A stretch of 34,303 bases of DNA from Acanthamoeba lenticulata. Lineage: Eukaryota; Discosea; Longamoebia; Acanthamoebidae. Made by a program: the position numbers and the translations under genes. How positions within the stretch are numbered: the first letter of the stretch is position 1; each line of letters starts with the position of its first letter. The stretch covers positions 1-34,303 of the forward strand of contig NAVB01000595.1 in assembly GCA_002179805.1 (NCBI GenBank), written 5' to 3'. Positions 20,801-30,850 of this stretch are shown here, piece by piece. Below the pieces are notes generated by a model, which saw nothing but the letters and a program-made list of their open reading frames with translations, had not been told where the DNA came from and searched no databases.

Positions 20801-21246
20801 GGTTGCCGTCAGCGGCGATGACCAGCGCGCCGGTCGAGGCGTTGAGTCGGGCGCGCACGAGGAAGCCCTCCGACCCGAGAGCCGCCAGCTCGGCGGCGGG
20901 GATCAGTCCGCGCGTGGTGGCCGTGTCGCCGAGGGAGAGAACCACAGCCAAGTCTGCATCAAGAAAAATAAAGAAGTAAGCAATTAGCAGAAATTTAGAA
21001 ATGATTCAGATTCGAACTCAATTGAGAAGAAAAAAGCGAAGGTAAACCATAAGACTGCTTGAGGAAGGGCTGCAGAAGTGTAGAGATGCGATTCTGCACG
21101 GCCGGATCGATGGATTTGCCGAACTCAACGGTCACAGAAGCTGCCGCAGTGCATGCCGGCCCAAAGCTCAAGGCGGCAAAAACTACAACAGCAAGGGCAA
21201 AGACGACGCTCACCGCAGAACGCCTTCGCGCTACGTTATGGCCCAT
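17826..21246 (-). CDS. Large secreted glycoside-hydrolase-like protein, specificity unknown
   Basis: Eleven exons (21246-21048, 20953-20769, 20684-20144, 20049-19805, 19724-19573, 19506-19392, 19296-19175, 19090-18428, 18336-18221, 18099-17987, 17918-17826) give 847 residues with every phase closing. The N-terminus has a signal peptide (VVFALAVVVFAALSFGPACT). Residues about 40-190 resemble the N-terminal domain that precedes TIM barrels in several glycosidase families (EGFLVRARLN, YEVLQRLGFGFLHP). A barrel-like region follows with acidic candidates (GFDFFSTESGFSEFTHPD, QFYNWTEPAP). The last third is helical with many Trp. I cannot name a GH family. A lysosomal or secreted carbohydrate role is inferred. 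The exon 4 donor is GC (AAG|GCACGG at 19804), the second GC-AG intron in the window. Confidence 0.7.
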
Positions 21247-21853
21247 CCTTGCTAACAGGCAGCGCAAGAGGGCGCAGCGGCACCCCGCCGTGTATTGCGG
21301 CTCACGTCAGTGATGAATTTGACTTGCTGGGAGGAAATGACAGATCGCCCAACAACCTTGCGCGCCCGCTGGTGCGCATGCCTTGCATTCTTCATGTGAT
21401 GGCTGCCCACGTATCAGCTTGGACTGCCAGCAGGAGGAGCTTAGAGCGTAGCCAAAGGTCACTGAGGCACTTTGTCCCAAGGCCACCACGGGAAAGGATA
21501 AAGAAGCGCTGATGATGGGCAATGGAGGCCAGCATCACTCAGAAAGCCTCATTCGCTGCTTTTCTCTCTGGCTTTCTTGGTTGGAGACCGCGGGGGCTTA
21601 CCTTGTATGGAGAAGGTGCCTGATGTAGGGGCAACCTCCTCGACTTCTCCTCTAAGCTGCGACGACTGTCGTTTTTCGTCATCGCCTCACGTGCAACAGC
21701 ATCGCCCCGAAGCTCGGGCCGACAAGAAGAACTCCTCAACTCCAACCACTTCAAACCACGACGTTCACGAAGGTCTCCTGCTGCAGCTCTAGAACATCTA
21801 CGTAATCTTTCCTCAACTTCCTCTGGGAAAACCCTAAACAACGAGCAACCTGG
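21247..21853. other. Divergent intergenic region with possible unresolved 5' exons of the RING gene
   Basis: These 607 nt lie between two divergent genes. An ATG at 21515 opens MGNGGQHHSES, which would suit an N-myristoylated RING protein. A Ser/Thr-rich open stretch (SSSPHVQQHRPEARADKKNS) lies at about 21680-21770. I could not join either to the RING gene by consistent splice sites, so they are left unassigned. Confidence 0.4.
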
Positions 21854-23735
21854 TTGATGCAAATGACAACTGCGGCGACCGTCCTGCCCCACGGCCATCT
21901 ACTTACCTCGCCCATGCTGGCTGTCACACCTCCGTTGAACTTGGGTCCAACAAGCCCAAGATCTTCGTCTGCTTCTGGAACCTCGACAGCTATGCCTGTC
22001 CTCAACCCCTGGCAGCCGCATCATCCGCACCAGCCTCCATCGACACCAGGCCAGGAACGTGACGAACCGCTCCATTCTGCTCGCGTTTATCTCCACAAGT
22101 TGTACGACTTCCCTGGCGTGCCGAATCTAGATAGCGTCCTGTGACATGACCCTTGCCGGTCGGCGTAGCGAGGAGGTGACAGGACGGTTCTCGCAGGCTT
22201 TCAAGGCGAAGGCGGTGGTGAGCATGCGCACCTTGGAGCAGCAGCGAGACCGCAAGTTGTTCCACATCATCCTCTACACGGCCGAGCGAACGGCCATGGG
22301 CATCGTGAGCATCACACCTCAACTGCCGTTCAACGTATGCCGTACCTTTGCTCATGGCGCGATGAGTCCCTGCTGACATCAACCACACCAGGCTTCAACA
22401 GACAACTGCGTCCAGTTAAGAGATATGATGAACCACCTCTGGGCAGTGCGTTTCCGGTTTGTCCCCGACCTTGAGTTGTTGGCAGTTGATTCTCCTTGTC
22501 ATTAACTGTGCGGTCAACATCAACAGCACAAAGGAAGAGCTGGAGGACTTTTGTAAATACGTGCTGCTGGCCAAGATGGGACTGCAAACCGGCGTCCTCA
22601 AGCCCGTGCTGACTATGGACTTCGCGCTGAGCGAGCCCATGGCCTCACCGCTGGCCCAAGGGCCTCCGGTTCGTTGCGCTGCTGAGTGCTGCTCAGGGCT
22701 TTTGCTCTTCTAACCAGAGGATTTATGGATGCAATCAGCAGATGGTCGAGCAGGGCGACCAGGCGAGCGTGCTGCTCACGTGCTGGTTGGCCGACACCTA
22801 CAGGATCGAAGCGACGCCGCACTGGGCTTCTGTGCCGTCCAGCGCAGGCCGGCTGGCGTCTTCGCCCAACTCGGGTGGAAGCGAGGAGGCAGACGACGCC
22901 ACCTTGGGGGTGGTGAGCATTAACATCAAGCGGCAGTCCACTACAGCACCGCCACTGAGCCTGGGCGAAGGTCTTTTGGGCATGCGCCTCAACAGCACGC
23001 GCTTGGTGGCCCTCCACACCGCCCAACGGCCATCAGGCGCTGGCGCAGCCGCGGTCTCCACGCTCGAAACCAAGCTGGGGCTCCCGCCTCATCGCTTGGT
23101 CATCTTCAAGGTCAAGCTCATCAAGCTGAAGAAGGCGTCGCCAGCCGCGTCTTCACCTGCGATGTCTGCAACGTCATCATCGTCCTCGACAACCGCGTCG
23201 TCCTCCACATCGGCTGCGGAAGAGAAGAACAAGGACAAGGACAAGGAGCAGCGGGACAAGGCCCGGAGGGCGTCCAAGGAGAAGAAGCTCGTGGAGGAGC
23301 TCAAGGCCGAAGTGCGGGAGCTGGACGCCAAGCTGCGCATCAGCCAAGAGGCGGCCGACAAGCTCATGGGCCGTCGACTGGACAAGGCCACCGTCGAAGA
23401 GCTGAGCTGTCTCGAAGAAACCCTTCTCGCGAGCTACCGCTCGGTCGTCGCCCAGAAGCTTCGGCTCACGCAGCTCGAAGACGAGAAGAAGAAGACGGTA
23501 ATGCACTTTCATCGTCCTCATCCTCAACTACGATAGTGTGTAAAGGCTCACGAGACGAGCTGTGCTGTTGGTGATGTCGCCACCGCAGGAGTGCGTGCTG
23601 TGCCTGGACAAGCCAAAGAACGCGGCTCTGGTGCCATGCGGCCACGCGTGCTGCTGTCTCCGCTGCGCCAAGAAGCTCACCAGCTGTCCCCTCTGCCGCA
23701 AGGAGATCACCGACCGGCTGGCCATCTACCTGTAG
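21854..23735 (+). CDS. C3HC4 RING-finger E3 ubiquitin ligase (C-terminal IAP/MGRN-type RING)
   Basis: Exons 21854-22058, 22183-22334, 22392-22445, 22486-22668, 22718-23497 and 23589-23735 join in phase (506 residues from the ATG at 21854). The last 49 residues are a RING: ECVLCLDKPKNAALVPCGHA, CCCLRCAKKL, CPLCRKEITDRLAIYL. This form, at the extreme C-terminus, is typical of IAP, MAPL and MGRN-class ligases that recruit E2 and transfer ubiquitin. Before it is a coiled coil of about 100 residues rich in Lys and Glu (KDKDKEQRDKARRASKEKKL). The middle (22183-23000) looks like a folded domain of beta and helical segments that I cannot name. The N-terminal Ser/Pro region is low complexity. The true start may lie upstream, around 21515. 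Confidence 0.8.
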
Positions 23736-23795
23736 ACCGCTTCTTGTTGTTGACGTAGCGAAGCTTTTTGTACAGAATAAGAATAATAAGTCAAT

Positions 23796-24697
23796 TTACT
23801 TCTTCAACGTGGGCCGTTCCGGGACAGGTGTCGTGCGCCACACGGGGAGGAAGTAGAGCAGGTCGATCGAGGGCCACTCTGAGGAGAAAGGCCTCAGCAA
23901 CACTCTGGGGGAAATGATCACAACTTCGAGGGAGAGCCATACCATAGCCCAGCTGCGTGATCACCGCGCTGATCTGGCCTCGATGGTGTGTGCCACTGCA
24001 GCGGGCCCGTCAGGAACTGATGCTCGGCATGATGACAGCAGGTACGTACTGGTTGAAGACGTGGTCGAGCACCTCGCCGCGCACACGCGTCAAATCGTGG
24101 CCCCGGGTGTCTCGGTAGGTGAACTCGCCCTGCAGCTCGTCGTCCGAGAGCGTCTCGATAAACTCAATCCAGCTCTCGGCCTGCGTGACGCCTGATCAGT
24201 GACCTGCAGTGCAGCGCAAGATGGGTTCATCAAGCGGGTGCGCGGGCGGACCTGGCGCAGGAGGCTGGCCTTGAGGTCGCAGCGGTCAGCGTGGAGCTCC
24301 TGGTCGAGCCCCGTGATGGTGATTTGTTGGCCCACAAAGCGGCCGTACCACAGCTTGTCGGCCAGCAGGATGTCTGCATCCCCCTCCCCCACGTCCGCAT
24401 CAGCGTCGTAGTGCGGGAGCGGTGGCTGATGGCCCCAAAAGTACGATTGAGGGTCAAATGGAGGGACTTGAAGAAGAGGCCGGTTTCCTTTCGATAGGCC
24501 TCGTCGGGGATGTTGTCCACAACCGCCAGCACCTTCTCCAGCGCTGCGCCCAGCCCAAACCAAGTGGTTATTCTGTGCAGCACAAGAGCCTGCCGGCAGC
24601 CAAAGAGCTCCATACCCCAGCGATGGTAGTGCGCCATCCGAACAAAGTGCAACTTGAACGGACTGCCTGCTTGCACGGCCACTCCCCCGGACTCCAT
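23796..24697 (-). CDS. DinB-family (DinB/YfiT-like) metal-binding helical-bundle protein
   Basis: Six exons (24697-24616, 24543-24445, 24373-24252, 24180-24050, 23995-23943, 23878-23796) give 189 residues. The spliced protein shows the DinB order: HYHRWALEKVLAVVDNIPDE, then ETGLFFKSLHLTLNHILLAD, KLWYGRF, SWIEFIETLSDDELQ, and VFNHGTHHRGQISAVITQLG near the end. The His of LNH and the two of THHRGQ are the usual metal triad. Some family members are bacillithiol or mycothiol transferases in bacteria; the role in a eukaryote is not known to me. Splicing restores both His motifs across introns, which strongly supports the model. The gene is divergent from the JmjC gene, with 83 nt between the start codons. 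The family is mostly bacterial. Confidence 0.85.
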
Positions 24698-24780
24698 CTT
24701 TGTGCAGTTCTTTTCTTCTTGAGTTTAATTTATTTTTGTGTTTTATTACTATTTCCTCTTGTTAACGCCTGCTTGTACAT

Positions 24781-27176
24781 ATGGGCAACAGGTGGCTGGT
24801 GGTGCCGCTGCTCGTTCTAGCTGTCGTGCTGGTGCGCGCAAGTGCTGACGTGCACGTGGCTCACCAGCAGCAACTGCTGCAGGAGTTGACTCGGGGCTAC
24901 TCCCTCAAAGGCACGCCTCCCCCCCCCCGGCGCTCCACCACAGCAGTGATGACCATCGTGGAAAACGGACGAGTGCAGGCAGCGTCGAGCGAGTGGATGC
25001 AGCGTCGATTGATGCAGCCGCATTAGCGCGGGCCCGCCGGCCGGTGGTGCTCACCAACATCGAGGCCGTCCGCCGCTGGCGCGCCCTTGGCCTCTGGACG
25101 CCTCGCCACTTTTGCAGCCTCGGTCGCGGCTCGGAGGGCATCCTCACCAAGAGCGTGCCCGTCTTCCAGCACTCGTACGACGTCCCACTTTGTACGTACA
25201 TGTGGCCTTGGCTCACTGGCGCGTGTGCGGGCCAAGGGCTCGAGTCTTCACGTGGTACACCGAAGAGGCGCCGCTGGCGCAGGTGGAGGCTCTCGGCTGG
25301 CGGCCGCCTCACGCCAAGACCCGACGTTCTCTCTGCGACTTCTGGCGCGAGGCTCTGCCGAGCGCCGCCTTCGCCGCGGCCACCCAAGAAGACGACCCAC
25401 ACGTCATGTACGATTCGGCTCCTGAGCCAAGTGGCGACATGACCTTTGCCCAAGACAACGCCTCGCATGTCCTCGTCGGCGTGGACCGCTTTGGGGCCAC
25501 ATCTCCAATGGACACCGGCGGCCATGCAGACCACGTTAGCGACAGCTACATGTACCTCAGCTGCCCGTTGGCCACGTTTCCTGAGCTGGCGGCCGACCTC
25601 GACCCGGTCGACTTTCTGGCGGTCCCGCGCGAGTGGCGCGCCGACGGCAACAACGACGGCAATGACGACGACGTCTACGCGAACAAGCTCGAACCAGGCC
25701 GGCACGACGTCAACCTGTGGATGGGCACCGCCGGTGTGACCGCCCAGACGCATTACGACTGCTCACACAACCTCTACGTGCAGGTACGCGTTCTCGTCCT
25801 TTGGCGGTTCGATGGTTGTTGGATACGGCCATACTCAGTGGTAGAGCAGGCGACTGCAGATCGTCAGGTCCCCGGTTCAAACCCGGGCGCCCCCTTCTTT
25901 TGTTTTATCAGTAAGCACACCAGGAGCCGAAATGTGCTGTCAAGCACACACCGCACAGTGAACGGATTCACTCAAGGAATTGGTAAGAACGATAATGAGA
26001 CAGACACTGTGCGCTATCGGATACGGCCATACTGCGGAGAAAGCACCGCTTCCCATCTGAACAGCGAAGTTAAGCTGCGCCAGGCGGTGTTAGTACTGGG
26101 GTGGGCGACCACCCGGGAATCCACCGTGTCGTATCCTGCTTTTGCCTTTTGCATCTCTTTCTTTCTTATACATGAGACATTATATATACATCCTGCTTGC
26201 ATCCTGCGGTCAGGTCCACGGCACCAAGTCGTTCGTCCTGTCGCCTCCGTCGGAGCATGCCAAGCTGCACCTGTTCCCCGAGCTGCATCCATCGCGGCGG
26301 CAGTCGCAGGTGGACTTCCACCAGGCCGAGCCTTCCGCCCTCTTCCCCCGCTTTGACCGCAACATCACGGGCTTTCAGGTGTGTGTTGTGCCAGCCAGAA
26401 CGCTTGCACGATTGAACCAGTTTCTGATCTGACCAGCATGCAGGCCGACCTGAGCCCGGGCGACGTGCTCTACCTCCCGCCGTTCTGGTTCCACCGCGTG
26501 ATGGCCACCTCGTCCGACAGCATCTCCGTCAACATGTGGTCCACCTCCAAGGTCGAGGCGTGCGCCTTGGCTCGAAGCCATTGTGCAACAAACTCAGTCC
26601 TTCTCTCTTTTCCTGTGTCCACACATGCAGGAGGAGGACATCTTCAACGAGCTCGAGTACAGAACCGCGGTCCCGTTCGATGAGCACTGGAGCGACGTCC
26701 AGATGCGTATCGCCCTACGCAAGTACATCCTTGCTCTGGCGCGGGTCCACCTGCAAGCTGAGGGAGTCCTCGCCGCTGACAACGACAACTACAACAATGA
26801 CAATGCTGTCGTCATGCCCGATCCCGCCGAGGACTTTGTCGCACGCTTCGCCGTGCGCTCTTACGCTCCTCTGTTTGGCCGAGAAGCGGCCCGCGACTCA
26901 TGCGAGCTCGTGGCGGAAGCCAAGAAGGCGGGGCTGGACAAGGGCGAGCGCCGACGGCTGACGACCTGGGCCAAGTCCGCCACGCTACACGAGCGGCTCG
27001 AGCGCGGCGCGCGGCACGTCGTAGTGGACCTCCTGGCCCAAGTGGACGATGATGACGATGAAGGCAGCGTGCGTGAACTTCTTCTGCTCCGTTACATCGA
27101 GACGCTGGCCCGCTATTTCCTGCCGCCTGAGCATGTCGCCAGCTTCCTCCTTGGCTGCTTCTCTTTGACCGCATGA
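24781..27176 (+). CDS. JmjC/cupin-8 hydroxylase-like protein with signal peptide; 5S rRNA gene in its intron
   Basis: Five exons: 24781-25191, 25245-25783, 26214-26378, 26444-26551, 26631-27176. The N-terminus (MGNRWLVVPLLVLAVVLVRA) is a signal peptide or anchor. VERVDAASIDAAALARARRP and PVVLTNIEA open the cupin-8/JmjC domain. NLWMGTAGVTAQTHYDCSHN carries the HxD iron ligands, VHGTKSFVLSPPSEHAKLH follows, and LSPGDVLYLPPFWFHRV has the distal His. Such enzymes are Fe(II)/2-oxoglutarate hydroxylases. The C-terminal 180 residues are helical and acidic. Exon 1 changes frame at a run of ten C (24919-24928). With one extra base the exons total 1770 nt, exactly 590 codons, so the shift is probably a homopolymer error or recent mutation. 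Intron 2 (25784-26213, 430 nt) holds the 5S gene. Confidence 0.8.
24919..24928 (+). other. C10 homopolymer causing an apparent frameshift in the JmjC gene
   Basis: Before the run the frame reads the signal peptide and RGYSLKGTPPPP. After it only the -1 frame leads into ERVDAASIDAAALARARRP and the JmjC domain. No intron of realistic length bridges the two frames. Confidence 0.7.
25821..25895 (+). pseudogene. Chimera: first 15 nt of 5S rRNA joined to the body of tRNA-Cys(GCA)
   Basis: From 25835 the sequence is a good tRNA-Cys: the D-loop and GAGC, anticodon arm GGCGA-CTGCAGA-TCGTC with anticodon GCA, T-arm CCCGG-TTCAAAC-CCGGG, acceptor 3' strand CGCCCCC and discriminator T. A T-run follows at 25898-25901. 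The expected 5' acceptor strand (GGGGGCG) and the first base of the D-arm are replaced by GGATACGGCCATAC, identical to the first bases of the 5S rRNA gene 198 nt downstream. The acceptor stem therefore cannot form. The B box is intact and the A box is damaged. It lies in the intron of the JmjC gene, same strand. Confidence 0.8.
26019..26137 (+). rRNA. 5S ribosomal RNA gene, nested in an intron
   Basis: The 119-nt sequence starts GGATACGGCCATACTGCGGA and ends CGTGTCGTATCCT, with the internal CCCATCTGAACAGCGAAG and GTACTGGGGTGGGCGACC blocks of eukaryotic 5S rRNA. The ends pair (GGATACG with CGTATCC). TTTT at 26140-26143 is the Pol III terminator. From memory it resembles the Acanthamoeba castellanii 5S with few changes. 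It lies on the coding strand inside intron 2 of the JmjC gene. Confidence 0.93.
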
Positions 27177-27229
27177 AAATGATTTTTTTATGTTTATCTT
27201 TTCTTTATTTTAATTTGTATTTGATTTTG

Positions 27230-29937
27230 CTACACGCCTCGCGTCTGGCCCAGCGCATCGGGCTCGGGGTAGGGCAAGTCCCACACCCAAGGCCGGTCGT
27301 CGGGCCCGTACGGCGCCAGCGGCTCGATCCTGTAGGGCAGCGGCATCACCACCGTGCCTTGTGTTTGCGCCGCGCGCGCCGAGAGAGGAGCGCATGAGTC
27401 ACGCGCGAGCAAGTGAGCGGCTTCCAAAGGGGCGTCTGACAGACGCACCCGAGGCGGCGCGCACGTCCGGCGCGGGGCCGGCGACAAAGGCGCGGGCGCC
27501 AAAGTGGGCGGGCAGGAAGAGGACGCCGATCTCGTAGTTGCGGATCATGAGCTGCGAGTCGCCCTTTTGCAGCGCGCCCCACGCGGCCTTGGACAGGTTG
27601 GCACTCGTCAGGCACACCCTGTGCGTGCGCGGTGTCAGCGTCAAGCGCGGGGCAACATGGACGATATGCATGTGCGTGTCTGTGTGTGTGGCACCAGGCC
27701 AGATGCGCGTCGCGATGCCGCGTGAAGCACTTGATGTGGGGCGTGATCCTGGCCCGGCCCGGCTGCATGGCCCGGTACTGCCGGAACAGCGGCGTCATAA
27801 AGTCCTTTCGGTTGCTCGCCCCAAAGCAAAGCGAGCCGCCGGCGGCGTAGCCGTCGATCGAGTTCCGCACGTAGTCGACCGTCGGCCACACGAGTTCGAC
27901 GTCGACGTCCTTGTTGGTGGCGGTAGCGGCAGAGGTCATGAGGCTACGGCCGAACTCGTCGTGGACCCAGGCCGGGGTGAGCGAGCCGACCGATGAGAAT
28001 TGGCACGCGACCGACGACCGCTCTTCGATGGCGGCCGACAGCTCGGCTCGCCCGAGGAGGCGACGCAGGCGCATGTGACCGTAGCGCTCGAGATGGGGCC
28101 CTGCGCGAGTGCGTGTGCGTGAGCGCGACACAACAGAGCAACGATGAACGCGCTGCAGCGTGAAACCAACGTACGCTGGTGATAGCCGGGCACGCTGGTG
28201 ACGAGCGCAACGCGCACGGCGCCAAAGTCATAGGCGCGGAGCTCGGCCGGCCGGAAGCCGAGCTGCCGCTCGTTGCCCATGCGGCTCAGGTAGTCCACCA
28301 GCGTGTCCTCAAAGTCCTGCGCCAGCTGGCGCGTCGGCACGTCTTCCTCCTTTTCTTCCTTCCTCTTGGCCGTCTCCTTCTTCAAGGGGAAGTCCTGCAG
28401 CCAGATGCCCTGCGTCTTCCGCTCGTAGTCCTTGGCGATGAGGTTGGCCGTCGTGATGGCCACCCGCAGCGTGCCGGCCCAGAAGAGGAGCATCATCTTG
28501 CCGTGGTGGCAGCCATAGTCCAGCACCCACGGCTTGTGGTAGTGCACGTTGGACGGCGGCGGGTGGGGCAACACGCCCAGGTGGCGCTCGCCGTGGACGA
28601 GGGACCAGGGGACGCGCGTCAGGACGGGGCAGCGGCGCATGAGCCAATCCATGTCGACCTGGTACGTCACGATCACGGCCCGCTCCACGTTTTCCTGCGC
28701 CAACAAACACAAACACACAAGCATGAGACGATGAGGGCGAGCTCAGCCTTGTGGGGACTGGACGGGCGCCGTACGGGGATGATCTCGCGCAGGCGGATCG
28801 TGCCGGCGTTGGCCTCGGCCGGGAGGCCCGGCAGCCAGTTCAGCCGGAAGAAGGGCTCGGCATCGGGGAACGCGTTGGCTGCCACCAGCTCGCCCGCCAG
28901 GGCCTCGTCGGCAGCGGCGACGTCGATGTCGACGTCGGTGTTGTCTTTTTGGTGGTCGCCTGTGGTGGAGCCCAGGAGGCGGTCGATGGCCGCTTCGACG
29001 TTCCAGCCGAGCCCGGCCAGCACGCGGCGGACGAGGTCGACCTGCAGGTGCGGGAGCACGCCGAGCACACGCTGCACGGCCTCGTCGGGTTCCAGAGGCG
29101 CCGCTGTGTCCGAGGCCGCGTCGGCCGTGAGGTCGACCACCGTTACGGTGGCGCCGTGCTCGCCAAAGGTGAACTCGAGCGGAACCAACCGCTCCTGGCC
29201 CGGTTCGTCCTGCACGCGGCGGCGCTTTTGAAGCGCGGCGGCGGTGTCGTCGTTGGCTTTGGAGCCGCCCGACGTCAGCGCAAGGGCCGCATCTCCAGTT
29301 GCGCTGGGCCGCTTCAGTGGCGAGACACCGAGGCGCGCCTGGGGCTCGGCTTCCTCTTCGCCAACGGCGAGCCGGAAGCAGTGGACGGCAGGTGCGAGCA
29401 GGCAAAGCACGTCGCCCACGCTGGCATCGCCCGTACGTTCGTGGGAGGTCAGCTGCAGCTGGCGAAGAAGACGTGGTCAAAGCTGGACGTACGCCATCTC
29501 AGCCGCATCGCCCTTGCGCGCGAGCACGATCTCGCCTTCGCTCGAGCCCGCGGCTCGCACGACCGACGGGTTCACGCCTCTCTGCGACCGCGGCACCTCA
29601 ACGGTGAGGAAGAAGAAGCGCAGGAGGACTTTCAGGCACACTTGTTCTTGGCCGTACCAGCGTGACGGTGACGGAGCGCGACGATGGATGAGGCACGAGC
29701 TCCACCTGCTGCCGACTCACACGCCTTTGTGTGAATGCTACGTCAGTTCTGGTTCAAATCGTCACAAGATTGATCTTGAGAGAGGGGGGGATACTTGTCG
29801 GTAATCCCTGGAATAGAGCCGCGGCCCAACATGATGGGCTCGCTTAGCCGCAAGATTCGAGGCATCTCTTCCGCTGCTCCATCGCTTGCTGCGCCCTCAT
29901 GAACGAGGACCAACACCCGAGGAGACGGCGCGTCCAT
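27230..29937 (-). CDS. tdp1: Tyrosyl-DNA phosphodiesterase 1 with N-terminal FHA, SUMO-interacting motif and CUE domain
   Basis: Eight exons (29937-29795, 29724-29658, 29581-29493, 29420-28775, 28694-28175, 28100-27695, 27618-27449, 27357-27230) give 722 residues; all phases close. Residues 1-118 are a PNKP-type FHA domain: [45 protein letters not shown] and VGDVLCLL. Next come a basic NLS (QKRRRV, about 164), a likely SUMO-interacting motif (TVTVVDLT, about 191) and a CUE/UBA-like helix set (about 211-250, [14 protein letters not shown] and [12 protein letters not shown]). The catalytic region follows, with HKD motif 1 at H379-G-K381 and motif 2 at H610-I-K612 before [14 protein letters not shown]1 removes topoisomerase I peptides and other blocks from 3' DNA ends. 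The FHA should bind a CK2-phosphorylated scaffold such as XRCC1 or XRCC4 (inference). It is convergent with the JmjC gene, with 53 nt between the two genes. Confidence 0.9.
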
Positions 29938-30143
29938 GCAGCGCGGCAGGTGAAGTGAAATAGGTCGCCTTTACACAATGCGCTACTTCTTGGCCAGGCT
30001 GGCCTTGACTTGCTGGCGATACGAGCCCATGATGAAGCAACAGAGACAGGAAAGTAGCAAAGTGCTCAAGACAGGTTCTTGGTTTTGCAAACAATAGTTC
30101 TATGTACAGCAGAGAGAAGTTGGAGTGGCGTGTCGGCATCGCA

Positions 30144-30850
30144 TTAGCTCGGGGCAGAGGAGAACAAGGGGATCATTTCTGTGATCTGGTCGTTGCACAT
30201 GGCTGCCATTTCATTAAAGTCCTGCACGATACCTGACTTAGCGAGCTTGAGAGCGGAGGAGGTGGGCATGGCGTGGATACCTGATAGATGCCGTCGAGTT
30301 GGTCATCGGGACTTTCCAGGCCAATGTTCCTGTTCATGTCCAAGAGTCTTTGTCTCGTGTCGAGCAGCGTCTTTTTGCTCGATTCGATGAGGTTCTGGTG
30401 AAGATGATACAAAGGTGAGTGAGTAAAGAAAGAAAGGAACAAGGTAAGTGCGACTTTGCTTGCGTACTCGCTTCTCAGTGCAAACCGTGAGGCAATCCTC
30501 CTTGAGTCGTGGGAGGTCCTCTTGAATGCGCTCCAGCCGTTGCAACAACTTCATGGGATTGAGCTGCGAGACAGAGGAGGTTAGGCGAGGAACGTGCAAA
30601 GGGTACGAGAAAGTGCGTACGTTTGGGTTGCCTGAAGCTTCAAACTTTTGTGCGTATTCAGTGCGCAGGATGTGCATTACTAGTGGCGTTGTTGCGTCAA
30701 CAACCACTCAAAACGAGGAGGGAGGAGGGAGCACGAAGCGGAGGCTTACCGGTGTTCAGGTCTGTTGCCGCTTTCTCGAGCTGGAGAGAAACACGTTAAA
30801 TCAAGTGACGAAAATGGTTGGAGTGTCGGTACCTGTGATTGAGGATCCAT
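30144..30850 (-). CDS. Small coiled-coil protein resembling SKA2 (kinetochore Ska complex)
   Basis: Six exons (30850-30833, 30780-30750, 30679-30621, 30563-30468, 30394-30281, 30236-30144) give 136 residues with phases closing. The first exon has only 18 coding nt. The order LEKAATDLNTVMHILRTEYA, then GNPN, NPMKLLQRLERIQEDLPRL, then long heptad helices (NLIESSKKTLLDTRQRLLDM) parallels human SKA2, whose early part reads as helix, NPVTLL, helix. Length is also close (human about 121). SKA2 helps couple kinetochores to microtubules. The similarity is short and helical, so another small coiled-coil protein is possible. It is divergent from sbds, with 286 nt between the start codons. Confidence 0.55.

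Noticed and set aside
25821..25895. Calling this a functional tRNA-Cys
   Set aside because: The 5' acceptor strand is replaced by 5S sequence and cannot pair with CGCCCCC.
27173..27397. Small + strand frame after the JmjC stop
   Set aside because: It covers AT-rich 3' flank and then antisense of the last TDP1 exon.
28179..29231. Long + strand open frame opposite the TDP1 exons
   Set aside because: A GC-rich shadow frame; the - strand has both HKD motifs and a fully phased gene.
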